NCBI GenBank assembly: GCA_002706605.1
Contig: PALT01000028.1
Span: forward strand, 1 to 34,796
Direction: 5' to 3'
Source: Rhodovulum sp.
GTDB lineage: Bacteria > Pseudomonadota > Alphaproteobacteria > Rhodobacterales > Rhodobacteraceae
DNA length: 34,796 nucleotides
The position numbers and the translations under genes are program-made. The stretch's first letter is position 1. Every line of letters starts with the position of its first letter. Below the pieces are notes generated by a model. The model had not been told where the DNA came from. It made no database searches and worked only from the letters and a program-made list of their open reading frames with translations. Positions 26,433 through 33,539 of this stretch are shown here, one piece after another.

Positions 26433-27586
26433 GCGGTGTCTCCTTTCAGGGGCCGACCGAATTCGTCCAGCATCAACTCATCTGGCAACTCAATATCGGG
26501 CATCAGGGGGTTCAACCCGTTCTCCAGCCGGTGCACATGGGCCAGAATGGCGGCGACGGCGGCAAACAGTTGCTCGGAAATCTCCCACCCCACATCGCCG
26601 GTGTAATAGAGCGCACGGGCAAGCGGGGGCACCTGCATGATCGTGACACGCGCCGATTTCGCGCGGTCGATGATGTCATGGGCCATGGCTCCGCGCCCCA
26701 AGGCCACGATGATGGGCGCATTGGTTTCACCGGGGATGTATTTCAGGGCCACGGCGAAATGGGTCGGGTTGGTGATGACGGCGGTGGCCTCGGGCACATC
26801 ATCGACGGCCTTGCGGCGGCGGGCGGTGTTGCGGCTGGCCTCCATTTGCAGGCGGCGGATCTGGCCTTTGACCTCGGGGGACCCTTCGGATTCCTTGGTT
26901 TCCTCTTTGACCTCTTGGCGCGACATTTTCAGTTTCTTGTTATGCGAGAACAGCTGATACCCAAGGTCCACGCCGCCAATCACCGCAAGCGAGATGCACA
27001 TCGCCGCCAGAATGCGCACCATCCCGTTGGTGAGCAGACCAAGGGAATTCGCAGGCGCCATATGGATCATCGCATTGAGTTGCGGCAGGAATTCAAACAT
27101 CACCCCGACGGCGGCCAGCAATAGCAACACGACCTTCAGGATCGCCTTGCTCAGTTCGACCAGCGCGCGCATGGACACCATCCGTTTCAGACCCGCGCCG
27201 GGGTTGATCTTGGATGCCTTGAACGCCATCGCCTTGGGCGCAAAGTTCAGCCCACCAATCGCGGCCTGCATCAATAGGGTCATGACCAACAGAGGCACGC
27301 CCACCGACAGGCCGATCACCAGAACCTCGGTCATGGATTGGCCCAACCGGTCCAGCACCAGCGCGTCCAGATCCTCGGCGCGGCCAAAGCGGAAATAGCC
27401 CGCCCATTTCGCAGGAATGTCACCGGCCAACAGCGGCCCCAAGGCCAGCATCATCGCCGCCGCAACCGTACTGGCCAGAACGAACATTTCCTTGGAGGTC
27501 ACCACCTGACCGTCGCGGCGCGCATTGTCGCGTCGTTTCTGGGTTGGTTCTTCGGTCTTTTCCTGACCGTCGTCGCCTTCAGCCAT
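26429..27586 (-). CDS. flhB: Export-gate switch protein FlhB
   Basis: The 385-residue product has a charged N-terminus, four membrane segments between about 32 and 210, and a cytoplasmic domain with the self-cleavage motif NPTH at 273-276. FlhB switches export from rod-hook to filament substrates after cleavage, together with FliK. The first 20 residues (EKTEEPTQKRRDNARRDGQV) are the family N-terminal signature. It overlaps fliR by eight bases and ends overlapping the small membrane protein. The position after fliR is usual for this cluster type. Confidence 0.97.
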   Translation of the reverse strand: MAEGDDGQEKTEEPTQKRRDNARRDGQVVTSKEMFVLASTVAAAMMLALGPLLAGDIPAKWAGYFRFGRAEDLDALVLDRLGQSMTEVLVIGLSVGVPLLVMTLLMQAAIGGLNFAPKAMAFKASKINPGAGLKRMVSMRALVELSKAILKVVLLLLAAVGVMFEFLPQLNAMIHMAPANSLGLLTNGMVRILAAMCISLAVIGGVDLGYQLFSHNKKLKMSRQEVKEETKESEGSPEVKGQIRRLQMEASRNTARRRKAVDDVPEATAVITNPTHFAVALKYIPGETNAPIIVALGRGAMAHDIIDRAKSARVTIMQVPPLARALYYTGDVGWEISEQLFAAVAAILAHVHRLENGLNPLMPDIELPDELMLDEFGRPLKGDTA

Positions 27587-28394
27587 CGTTGACCCCTCCG
27601 AATGTGACGGTTAGCCGGTCAAGGCTCTCTTGGATCAGGGCCAGCATCCCGTCGGCCAGAACCGGTGCCCCAAGAAACAAAAGCCCGATCGTGACCATCA
27701 TCGTCAGGGGAAAGCCGAAGGAGAAAATGTTCAGCTGTGGCGCCGAGCGGGTGATGACCCCGATCACGAGGTTCAGCAGCAACAGAACCGCGACTACGGG
27801 CATCAGAAGTTTGAACCCCGCCATAAACATCGCGCCACCGGCCTCTACCCCCGCCCACAGGATCGGACCGAACGACAAAACCGTGCCCGGCGGCAGGATG
27901 CGATAGCTGTCCATCAGGATGCGGATGACCTCTAGATGGCCGTCCTCACCCAGAAAGACCGCCAACAGGAACAGGGTGAAAATCTGCGCGACCACGGGGG
28001 TTTGACCGCCAAACGACGGGTCCACCTGTGTCGCAAGGCCCAGACCGGCGGTGTTGGCGATCCGGTCACCGGCAAGGGCGGCCGCGCCAAACAGGATCGA
28101 CAGGATCATCCCCGCCGAGGCCCCGATGAACAGCTCGGTCAGGAAAATGGGCACCGCCGATAGTGTGGCCAAGGCCATCGGGTCGGGCATCGGGACCAAG
28201 GACATCACCGGCAGGGTCAGAACCGCCGCGGCGACGATGCGCACCTGCACCGGCACATAGCGCGCGCCAAACAGGGGCGAGGCGATCAGAAACGCCCCGA
28301 TCCGCAGCATGGCCAGCATGAACTGCATCACCACCCCCATCAGCGTGGCGATCTCAAGGGCCGGTATGCCGGTTGCTGTGCCCAGATCCAGCAT
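27579..28394 (-). CDS. fliR: Flagellar export protein FliR
   Basis: The 271-residue, highly hydrophobic product has about six membrane segments. It matches FliR in length, position and motifs (RIGAFLIASPLFGARYVPVQ, LTELFIGASAGMILSILFGA, NIFSFGFPLTMMVTIGLLFL). FliR is part of the FliP-FliQ-FliR export gate through which rod, hook and filament subunits pass. It starts two bases after the fliQ stop and overlaps flhB, so the gate genes are tightly packed. Confidence 0.96.
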   Translation of the reverse strand: MLDLGTATGIPALEIATLMGVVMQFMLAMLRIGAFLIASPLFGARYVPVQVRIVAAAVLTLPVMSLVPMPDPMALATLSAVPIFLTELFIGASAGMILSILFGAAALAGDRIANTAGLGLATQVDPSFGGQTPVVAQIFTLFLLAVFLGEDGHLEVIRILMDSYRILPPGTVLSFGPILWAGVEAGGAMFMAGFKLLMPVVAVLLLLNLVIGVITRSAPQLNIFSFGFPLTMMVTIGLLFLGAPVLADGMLALIQESLDRLTVTFGGVNDG

Positions 28395-28396
28395 GG

Positions 28397-28663
28397 CTAT
28401 TGGATGTTCGCGATGGATTCAAAGACATAGCCGAAATAATCGGTCATCGTCGACAACATGAACCCAGACGCCAAGGCCATGGTGATCAGAACGATCGCCA
28501 GTTTGGGCACAAAGCTGAGGGTGGCCTCGTTGATCGAGGTCGCGGCCTGTAGGATGCCCACGATCAGACCGATGGCCAGCGCCACGGCCAGAACCGGACC
28601 GGCGGTCAGCAGGATGTTCCAATAGGCAATCCGCAGGTGTTCGATATTCGCGTCAAAATCCAT
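28397..28663 (-). CDS. fliQ: Flagellar export protein FliQ
   Basis: The 88-residue product has two membrane hairpin helices (about 13-38 and 53-75). The family pattern is present (LIVGILQAATSINEATLSFV, then PKLAIVLITMALASGFML). FliQ packs around FliP and FliR in the export gate. It lies between fliP and fliR with gaps of three and two bases, as in most flagellar operons. Length and topology are normal. Confidence 0.96.
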   Translation of the reverse strand: MDFDANIEHLRIAYWNILLTAGPVLAVALAIGLIVGILQAATSINEATLSFVPKLAIVLITMALASGFMLSTMTDYFGYVFESIANIQ

Positions 28664-28666
28664 GGA

Positions 28667-29413
28667 TCAGCCCCCCGGTCCTACACCAAAGCTGGCCGCC
28701 AAGGACCCCATCGTCAGGGCCCAGCCATCGACCAGCACAAACAGCAGCAATTTAAACGGCAGCGACACCAGCATCGGTGATAGCATCATCATCCCCAGCG
28801 CCATCAGGATTGAGGCAATCACCATGTCGATCACCAGAAACGGCAGGAACAACAAGAACCCGATCTGGAACGCGGTTTTCAATTCGGACGTGATAAAGGC
28901 GGGCAAGAGCACCGACAGGGGCACGTCATTGTCCGTGGCATAGGGTTCGTCCCCTGCCAGATCGGCAAACATCAACAAATCGTTCTGACGGGTGTTTTCC
29001 AACATGAACCCGACCATATGCCCGCGCCCGATCTCCAGCGCCTGATCGGCGGGCAGGGTCCCGTCCAGATACGGACCGGCCGAGGTTTCATAGATCTCGG
29101 TCAACACCGGTTGCATCACAAAGAACGACAGGAACAGGGCAATCGCCACAAGGACCTGGTTCGGTGGGGTTTGTTGGGTCCCGAGGGCCTGACGCAGGAT
29201 CGACAGCACGATGATGATGCGGGTAAAGGCGCTCATCCCCAAGACAATCGACGGCAGCACCGTCAGAACCGTCATCAGGATCAGGATTTGCAGGGACAGG
29301 GAATAGGTCGTGTCGCCATCCCCGCCCGTCAGGTTCAGCGCGGGCAGGCCGTCCTGCGCAAAGGCGGGACCGGCGATCAGAATCAGGAACAGGGGTGCAA
29401 GGAGACGGATCAT
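28667..29413 (-). CDS. fliP: Flagellar export protein FliP
   Basis: The 248-residue product has a cleavable N-terminal signal (residues 1-19, ending AFAQ), then the FliP core with family segments (VLPSIVLGMSAFTRIIIVLS, RQALGTQQTPPNQVLVAIAL, then SFFVMQPVLTEIY). FliP forms the core pentamer of the export gate. Its start overlaps the fliO stop (ATGA). All expected helices are present. Confidence 0.97.
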   Translation of the reverse strand: MIRLLAPLFLILIAGPAFAQDGLPALNLTGGDGDTTYSLSLQILILMTVLTVLPSIVLGMSAFTRIIIVLSILRQALGTQQTPPNQVLVAIALFLSFFVMQPVLTEIYETSAGPYLDGTLPADQALEIGRGHMVGFMLENTRQNDLLMFADLAGDEPYATDNDVPLSVLLPAFITSELKTAFQIGFLLFLPFLVIDMVIASILMALGMMMLSPMLVSLPFKLLLFVLVDGWALTMGSLAASFGVGPGG

Positions 29414-29685
29414 GCCTGACCCTCCGGTGCGCGGGTCGGCAGGACCTCAACCGCGGTGCCCGTGCGCCGTCCCGTCACGATCAGGACATCGCGCCCATCG
29501 ACCGACATCAACACCGCGCGTTGATCCGCGCCCAGTGGCAGAACCTCGGTCAGCGCCATCCGGCGATCTGCGCTCAGACGTTGGCGCAGGGGCGTTTTGA
29601 ACAGCTTGACCACCGCCCAGACCACCAAAAGGGCGGCCATAAACAGGGCGACGATAAGCCAATGTTGCGTCTGGACAAGGGTCAA
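29410..29685 (-). CDS. fliO: FliO, export-gate assembly factor
   Basis: The 91-residue product has one membrane helix (about 9-28), then a short cytoplasmic beta-rich domain (RMALTEVLPLGADQRAVLMS and VDGRDVLIVTGRRTGTAV) of the FliO type. FliO helps FliP assemble into the gate. The start is TTG at 29685, supported by GGGAGG five to six bases upstream. The gene is short, but fits the minimal FliO forms of this lineage. It has its own sigma-54-like promoter in the 87-base gap after fliN and overlaps fliP. Confidence 0.85.
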   Translation of the reverse strand: MTLVQTQHWLIVALFMAALLVVWAVVKLFKTPLRQRLSADRRMALTEVLPLGADQRAVLMSVDGRDVLIVTGRRTGTAVEVLPTRAPEGQA

Positions 29686-29717
29686 TGGGGCCTCCCGAAA
29701 CTGGATTCCCCTATCGC

Positions 29718-29735
29718 TTGCATGTTTCGTGCCAA
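29718..29735 (-). promoter_or_regulatory. Sigma-54-like promoter of fliO
   Basis: On the minus strand, TTGGCACGAAACATGCAA has GG at 29733-29732 and GC at 29721-29720. The predicted start is near 29708, about 23 bases before the fliO TTG. The -12 part is ATGC instead of TTGC, so it may be weaker. Confidence 0.7.
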
Positions 29736-29772
29736 TAGGCGCGGGGGTTGCGTCATCCCCGCGCGGTTCGGT

Positions 29773-30066
29773 TCAGATGTTCGCCATACGCTCTTCGGGG
29801 TCGACGATTTCGCCAAAGCGGATGCCGAACCGTTCCCCGATCACAACGACCTCGCCCTTGGCGATGATCGTGCCGTTCACGAGGATATCCAGCGGATCGC
29901 CCGCCAGCCGGTCCAGTTCGACGACGGACCCCTCGTTCAGGCGCAAAAGCTCTTTGATGGTCAATTCGGTGCGCCCGACCTCAACCGTCATGCGTACCTT
30001 GATGTTCTCAAGCGCCTTGAGGTTGGATTGGTTAACTTCCTGGGCGGGGTCTTGTTCTGTGCTCAT
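29773..30066 (-). CDS. fliN: Flagellar switch protein FliN
   Basis: The 97-residue product is mostly one SpoA domain (VRMTVEVGRTELTIKELLRL, then NEGSVVELDRLAGDPLDILV, ending RFGIRFGEIVDPEERM). FliN forms the lower C ring and helps dock the export ATPase complex. It lies 18 bases after fliM. It is a short FliN, lacking a long N-terminal extension but keeping the hydrophobic patch region. A sigma-54-like site follows in the gap before fliO. Confidence 0.96.
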   Translation of the reverse strand: MSTEQDPAQEVNQSNLKALENIKVRMTVEVGRTELTIKELLRLNEGSVVELDRLAGDPLDILVNGTIIAKGEVVVIGERFGIRFGEIVDPEERMANI

Positions 30067-30084
30067 CGCGTTGTCCTTTCTGCC

Positions 30085-31050
30085 CTAGGGGGTGATTTCG
30101 CCGGTGATGCTGATCGCGGCGTGACCGGCCAGTTCGCCCAGATCGCCCTCATACATCAGCTGACCCTCGATCAGCAGCTTGGGGTGGGGCCAGATATTCA
30201 CGGGCACGATATTGCCCGGTTGAATGGCGTTCAGTGTACCCATCCGGACCGTGGGTTCGGCCAGATGCGCCGTAACCTCTAGGGGGACATCCAACAGGGC
30301 ATGCACCAGACGTTGCTTCCAGCTCATGTCGTTGCCGATCACGTCGCTCTGCATGCGGGATCGCAACTGGGAACTGATCGGTTTCAGGGTTTGTAGGGGA
30401 TAGAGAATATCCACCGTCGCGGGGTCGGCCTCGGGTAGCTGAACAAGGAAAGAACAGTTCACCACCATATCGTCCGCATCACAGAACGAGGCGAATTGCA
30501 GGTTTTCCTCGCGGTTGACCACATCGAACGAAATCGGGCTGAGATCTCGCCACGCCAGTTCCAGCGCGTCCAGAACCCCGCGCGAGACGATCTCGATCAC
30601 GCGGTTCTCGGTCGAGGTGAATTCGGCCCGCCGGTTGGGTTCATTGGTGATCGTGCCGCCGTAATAGGAATCCGTCAGCAGCGACACGAACGTCGGGTGC
30701 ATCACCACCATATGATTGCCGCGCAGCTCTTCGATGCGGCTGATGGTCAGGGAGACGAAATTCTCAAGCTCATCGCTATATTCCGAGAACTTCTTGATCT
30801 CGGGCGGAAAGGCGGAAATGCGCGGCTGAATCCGCAGCATCGGCAAAAAGACCGAGCGCGCGATCCGGCAAAACCGTTCGTTGATCATCCGCAGGCCGTA
30901 ATAGTCGCCCAAGAGCGACATGTCGTTGGTCCCGAATTTATAGGACCGTACCTCGGCGCCTTCTTCTTGGGTGTCGTCGTCATCCCCATGGATCAGACCA
31001 CCGACAAGCGCGGCGACCTCTTTGGATGACAGCTTGTGTGGCGTAGCCAT
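30085..31050 (-). CDS. fliM: Flagellar motor switch protein FliM
   Basis: The 321-residue product has the FliM middle domain, including the YYGGTITNEPNRRAEFTSTE segment, and the C-terminal SpoA domain (DVPLEVTAHLAEPTVRMGTL). FliM couples the rotor to CheY-P and sets rotation direction. The N-terminal CheY-binding peptide, usually near LSQxEIDALL, appears as LSSKEVAALVGG (7-18), a diverged form. It lies between fliL and fliN, 12 bases after fliL. The length is normal. Confidence 0.96.
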   Translation of the reverse strand: MATPHKLSSKEVAALVGGLIHGDDDDTQEEGAEVRSYKFGTNDMSLLGDYYGLRMINERFCRIARSVFLPMLRIQPRISAFPPEIKKFSEYSDELENFVSLTISRIEELRGNHMVVMHPTFVSLLTDSYYGGTITNEPNRRAEFTSTENRVIEIVSRGVLDALELAWRDLSPISFDVVNREENLQFASFCDADDMVVNCSFLVQLPEADPATVDILYPLQTLKPISSQLRSRMQSDVIGNDMSWKQRLVHALLDVPLEVTAHLAEPTVRMGTLNAIQPGNIVPVNIWPHPKLLIEGQLMYEGDLGELAGHAAISITGEITP

Positions 31051-31062
31051 AGCGCGACCTAC

Positions 31063-31638
31063 TTACTGCAAGACAAAGGTTTTGAAGAACACGTTTTCCA
31101 CGCCGCCAAAGCCTTCGGCCTCTTCCAGACGGCGGTTGATCGTGTCCTTGATGGCATTGGCAAGCTCATCGCGACCGCCCTCGGCCTCGACCTGTTCCTC
31201 GGTAAAGCCACCGATCGTAGCAAGAATATCCGAGCGCAGCGCCAGCTTGTGCGTCTCGACGTTGTCCATGACCTTTTTGTCATATTGCGTGGACATGCCC
31301 AGACCCACCTGCAGGAACCGGCGGGATCCTTTCAGGTTCGTGGTGATCGGTTCCTGAAACTCGTGGTAATGGGTGGCAAATTCGGGGGCGACGTCATCGG
31401 GGTCCGGCATGTCCTTATTCTTGGGGCCGGTGTCCATTTCGCCTTCGCCGCCTTCTTCGGCCATCTCGGATTGCTCGATCAGGCGCAGCACCTCCTCGGA
31501 CGGAGACAGGCGCGAGCCGCCGAACTGTTGCCCGCCGAAAAAGCCGCCGCCAAGCAAGGCAATGGCCCCGACGATCATCAGGATCACTTTGACTAGGCCG
31601 CCTTTTTTCGGGGCGTCTTCGGTTTCTGGATCAGCCAT
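31063..31638 (-). CDS. fliL: Stator-associated protein FliL
   Basis: The 191-residue product has an N-terminal cytoplasmic tail, one membrane helix (about 17-37) and a periplasmic FliL domain (FATHYHEFQEPITTNLKGSR, then FLQVGLGMSTQYDKKVMDNV). FliL surrounds and stabilises stator units. An acidic linker of about 30 residues (40-75) separates helix and domain. It starts 11 bases after fliK and is followed closely by fliM. In R. sphaeroides FliL is required for swimming and is reported to contact MotF, so the two are probably partners here. Confidence 0.94.
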   Translation of the reverse strand: MADPETEDAPKKGGLVKVILMIVGAIALLGGGFFGGQQFGGSRLSPSEEVLRLIEQSEMAEEGGEGEMDTGPKNKDMPDPDDVAPEFATHYHEFQEPITTNLKGSRRFLQVGLGMSTQYDKKVMDNVETHKLALRSDILATIGGFTEEQVEAEGGRDELANAIKDTINRRLEEAEGFGGVENVFFKTFVLQ

Positions 31639-31649
31639 GGGAACCCTCT

Positions 31650-33062
31650 TTAGGCCAATAGATCAACGCCGGACCCGGACGCGCCAGTGCGCGGCGGGGG
31701 CGTGGTGTCGGATGTGTCGATGTCATCGCCGCGCTGGGCGGCGCTCGGGGTCGGACCCTCAGGGCCGGTTTGATCGCGCTGACCACGGGCGTCGCCCTGT
31801 TGGCCTGCGGTGTGACCGGCCAGATCCATGCCCGCGCGCTCCATCATTTCGGACAGGCGACCTTGGGCGTCATTGAGCAGGCGCGCGGCCTCGGCGGTTT
31901 CGGTGATGATGCGGATATTGGCCGCGCCATCGCGCATCTCGATCTGGATTTGCAGACGGCCCAGACGTTCGGGCGTCAGGGTCATGTCGATCTGCTCGGC
32001 CCCGTCGGCGGCCTGCATCTGAATGTCCTCGATCAGACTGTCGGTCCATGTGGGCGACGTCATGTCCAAAGGCGCCTCAACCCGTGCATCGGCGGTTTTT
32101 GCCATCGCGGCGGGATCGTTGACGATCTGCGGATTTGCGGGCGCAAAGGGCAGGGTGCCCTCGGGCGCGTCGGTGAGCACGGCGGGCGTGATGTCGACAC
32201 TCGGGGCCTGCGCCGTTGTGGATTTCAGGGCCACCTCGGCCACGCGCGGGGCGTTCGTGACGGGCGCGATCCCCTCGGGCGCGAGATCGCTCTCGGTCAC
32301 GGCGGCGACCGGTGCGGTCGGGGCCACGCGGAATTGCGGTGTCTCGATCACGGGCGCATCGACCGCAACCGTTGCGGTCGGGGCGGCGGTCGCGGTGGGC
32401 GTGCGTGTTTGTTGCACCACCATCTGCGCGACGGGCAGGGCGGGGGCGGCGCTTGCCGTGCTAATGGCCGTGCGGATGCCGGTGTCGGGTGCCGTCGTGA
32501 CGGTCTCAACCGGCAGGCCCTGTGCGGGCAGGGCGGCAATGGGACCCGCCTGCAGGGTCAGGATATCGGTGATGTCATCGCCGCCTTGTTGTGGTGTGGT
32601 TTCGACGGTTTCCCCGGGGACGGTAATATGGGTTTGCACCGGCACCTCTTGCCCCGTCAGGCGCAGGCCAATCTGGGTCAACACATCCGTCACGACGCCG
32701 GCGTCGGTTTCGGGATCACCGGTCAGCTCTAGCGCGGGCATCTCGCCCTCAACCGGCATGTCGCCGGTTTTCACGGCCTGCATCACGGCGGCCAGAATTT
32801 GCGCAGGTTCGGCGTCGGCGGGCAGGTTCAGGGCCGCCAGATCGAGAACCGGCAGGCACTCAACCACCTCTCCCTCGCCAAGGGTGTCCTTGATCTGATC
32901 CAAACTCGGCAGGTCGCCGTCCGCGCCCTCAGCCGCCTGATCGGGGCTTAGGGTGGCAAACAGCGCCGCGAATAGGGGATTTTCGCCTGGCACCTTTTGC
33001 GTGCCCATCGACAGATGTCCGGTGGTGCCCAGACCCCCTTCGCCCAGCGAAACAGATGTCAT
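31650..33062 (-). CDS. fliK: Hook-length control protein FliK
   Basis: The 470-residue product is typical of FliK. It has a long, low-complexity, Ala/Pro/Thr-rich N-terminal and central part that acts as the ruler. A C-terminal Flg_hook domain (about 345-430) shows IDMTLTPERLGRLQIQIEMR followed by DGAANIRIITETAEAARLLN. The C-terminal domain meets FlhB to switch export from hook to filament. It is the first gene of the fliK-to-flhB operon, with its own sigma-54 promoter and GAGG seven bases before the ATG. The last 55 residues are Gly/Asp/Gln-rich. Confidence 0.92.
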   Translation of the reverse strand: MTSVSLGEGGLGTTGHLSMGTQKVPGENPLFAALFATLSPDQAAEGADGDLPSLDQIKDTLGEGEVVECLPVLDLAALNLPADAEPAQILAAVMQAVKTGDMPVEGEMPALELTGDPETDAGVVTDVLTQIGLRLTGQEVPVQTHITVPGETVETTPQQGGDDITDILTLQAGPIAALPAQGLPVETVTTAPDTGIRTAISTASAAPALPVAQMVVQQTRTPTATAAPTATVAVDAPVIETPQFRVAPTAPVAAVTESDLAPEGIAPVTNAPRVAEVALKSTTAQAPSVDITPAVLTDAPEGTLPFAPANPQIVNDPAAMAKTADARVEAPLDMTSPTWTDSLIEDIQMQAADGAEQIDMTLTPERLGRLQIQIEMRDGAANIRIITETAEAARLLNDAQGRLSEMMERAGMDLAGHTAGQQGDARGQRDQTGPEGPTPSAAQRGDDIDTSDTTPPPRTGASGSGVDLLA

Positions 33063-33105
33063 ACCTGACCTCTAACAGTTAAAAATCGTTACGTTCACGG
33101 TGAAA

Positions 33106-33123
33106 TTGCAAGAAGGGTGCCAA
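33106..33123 (-). promoter_or_regulatory. Sigma-54 promoter of the fliK operon
   Basis: On the minus strand, TTGGCACCCTTCTTGCAA has GG at 33121-33120 and GC at 33109-33108. The predicted start is near 33096, about 34 bases before fliK. It begins two bases after the fliJ stop, so the fliI-fliJ and fliK transcripts are probably separable. Confidence 0.9.
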
Positions 33124-33125
33124 AC

Positions 33126-33539
33126 CTAGCGACGACGTGTGCCGCCGTTCTGTTCATCGGCGCGATCCTGTTTGTCCTGTGCCGCCTGACGGCGCGCGGT
33201 CGTGGCGCGATCGGACAGCATATCAAAGCGCGTTTCGATCTGGGTCAGCTCGCGCTGTACCCCGTCCTGTTGACCGGCCAGCATCTCGGCGCGGTTGCGC
33301 GTGATGTCCAGTTGCGCGGCCAGTTCGGTGCCAAACCAATGGGTCGCCTGCAATTGCGCGGGGTGGCTGACGTGATTGATGTCGCCCTTTTTCTCTTGCA
33401 GCAGGGACGAAATTTTATGCGCGGCGTTCTGCGTGTTCTCGTGATCTTCGCGCATGGTCCGCAGCTTGGCCGAGGTGGTGGACAGGCGCAGTTTCTCGCG
33501 CTGTGCCATCAGGTGATAGAGGCGGTCTTGGGTGCTCAT
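33126..33539 (-). CDS. fliJ: Flagellar export chaperone FliJ
   Basis: The 137-residue product is almost wholly helical with heptad-like spacing (LYHLMAQREKLRLSTTSAKL, QLDITRNRAEMLAGQQDGVQ) and a basic C-terminal tail (RADEQNGGTRRR). This fits FliJ, the coiled coil that enters the FliI hexamer and escorts chaperone cargo. Primary sequence is poorly conserved in this family, so the call rests on position after fliI, length and coiled-coil pattern. It overlaps the fliI stop by four bases. Confidence 0.85.
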   Translation of the reverse strand: MSTQDRLYHLMAQREKLRLSTTSAKLRTMREDHENTQNAAHKISSLLQEKKGDINHVSHPAQLQATHWFGTELAAQLDITRNRAEMLAGQQDGVQRELTQIETRFDMLSDRATTARRQAAQDKQDRADEQNGGTRRR

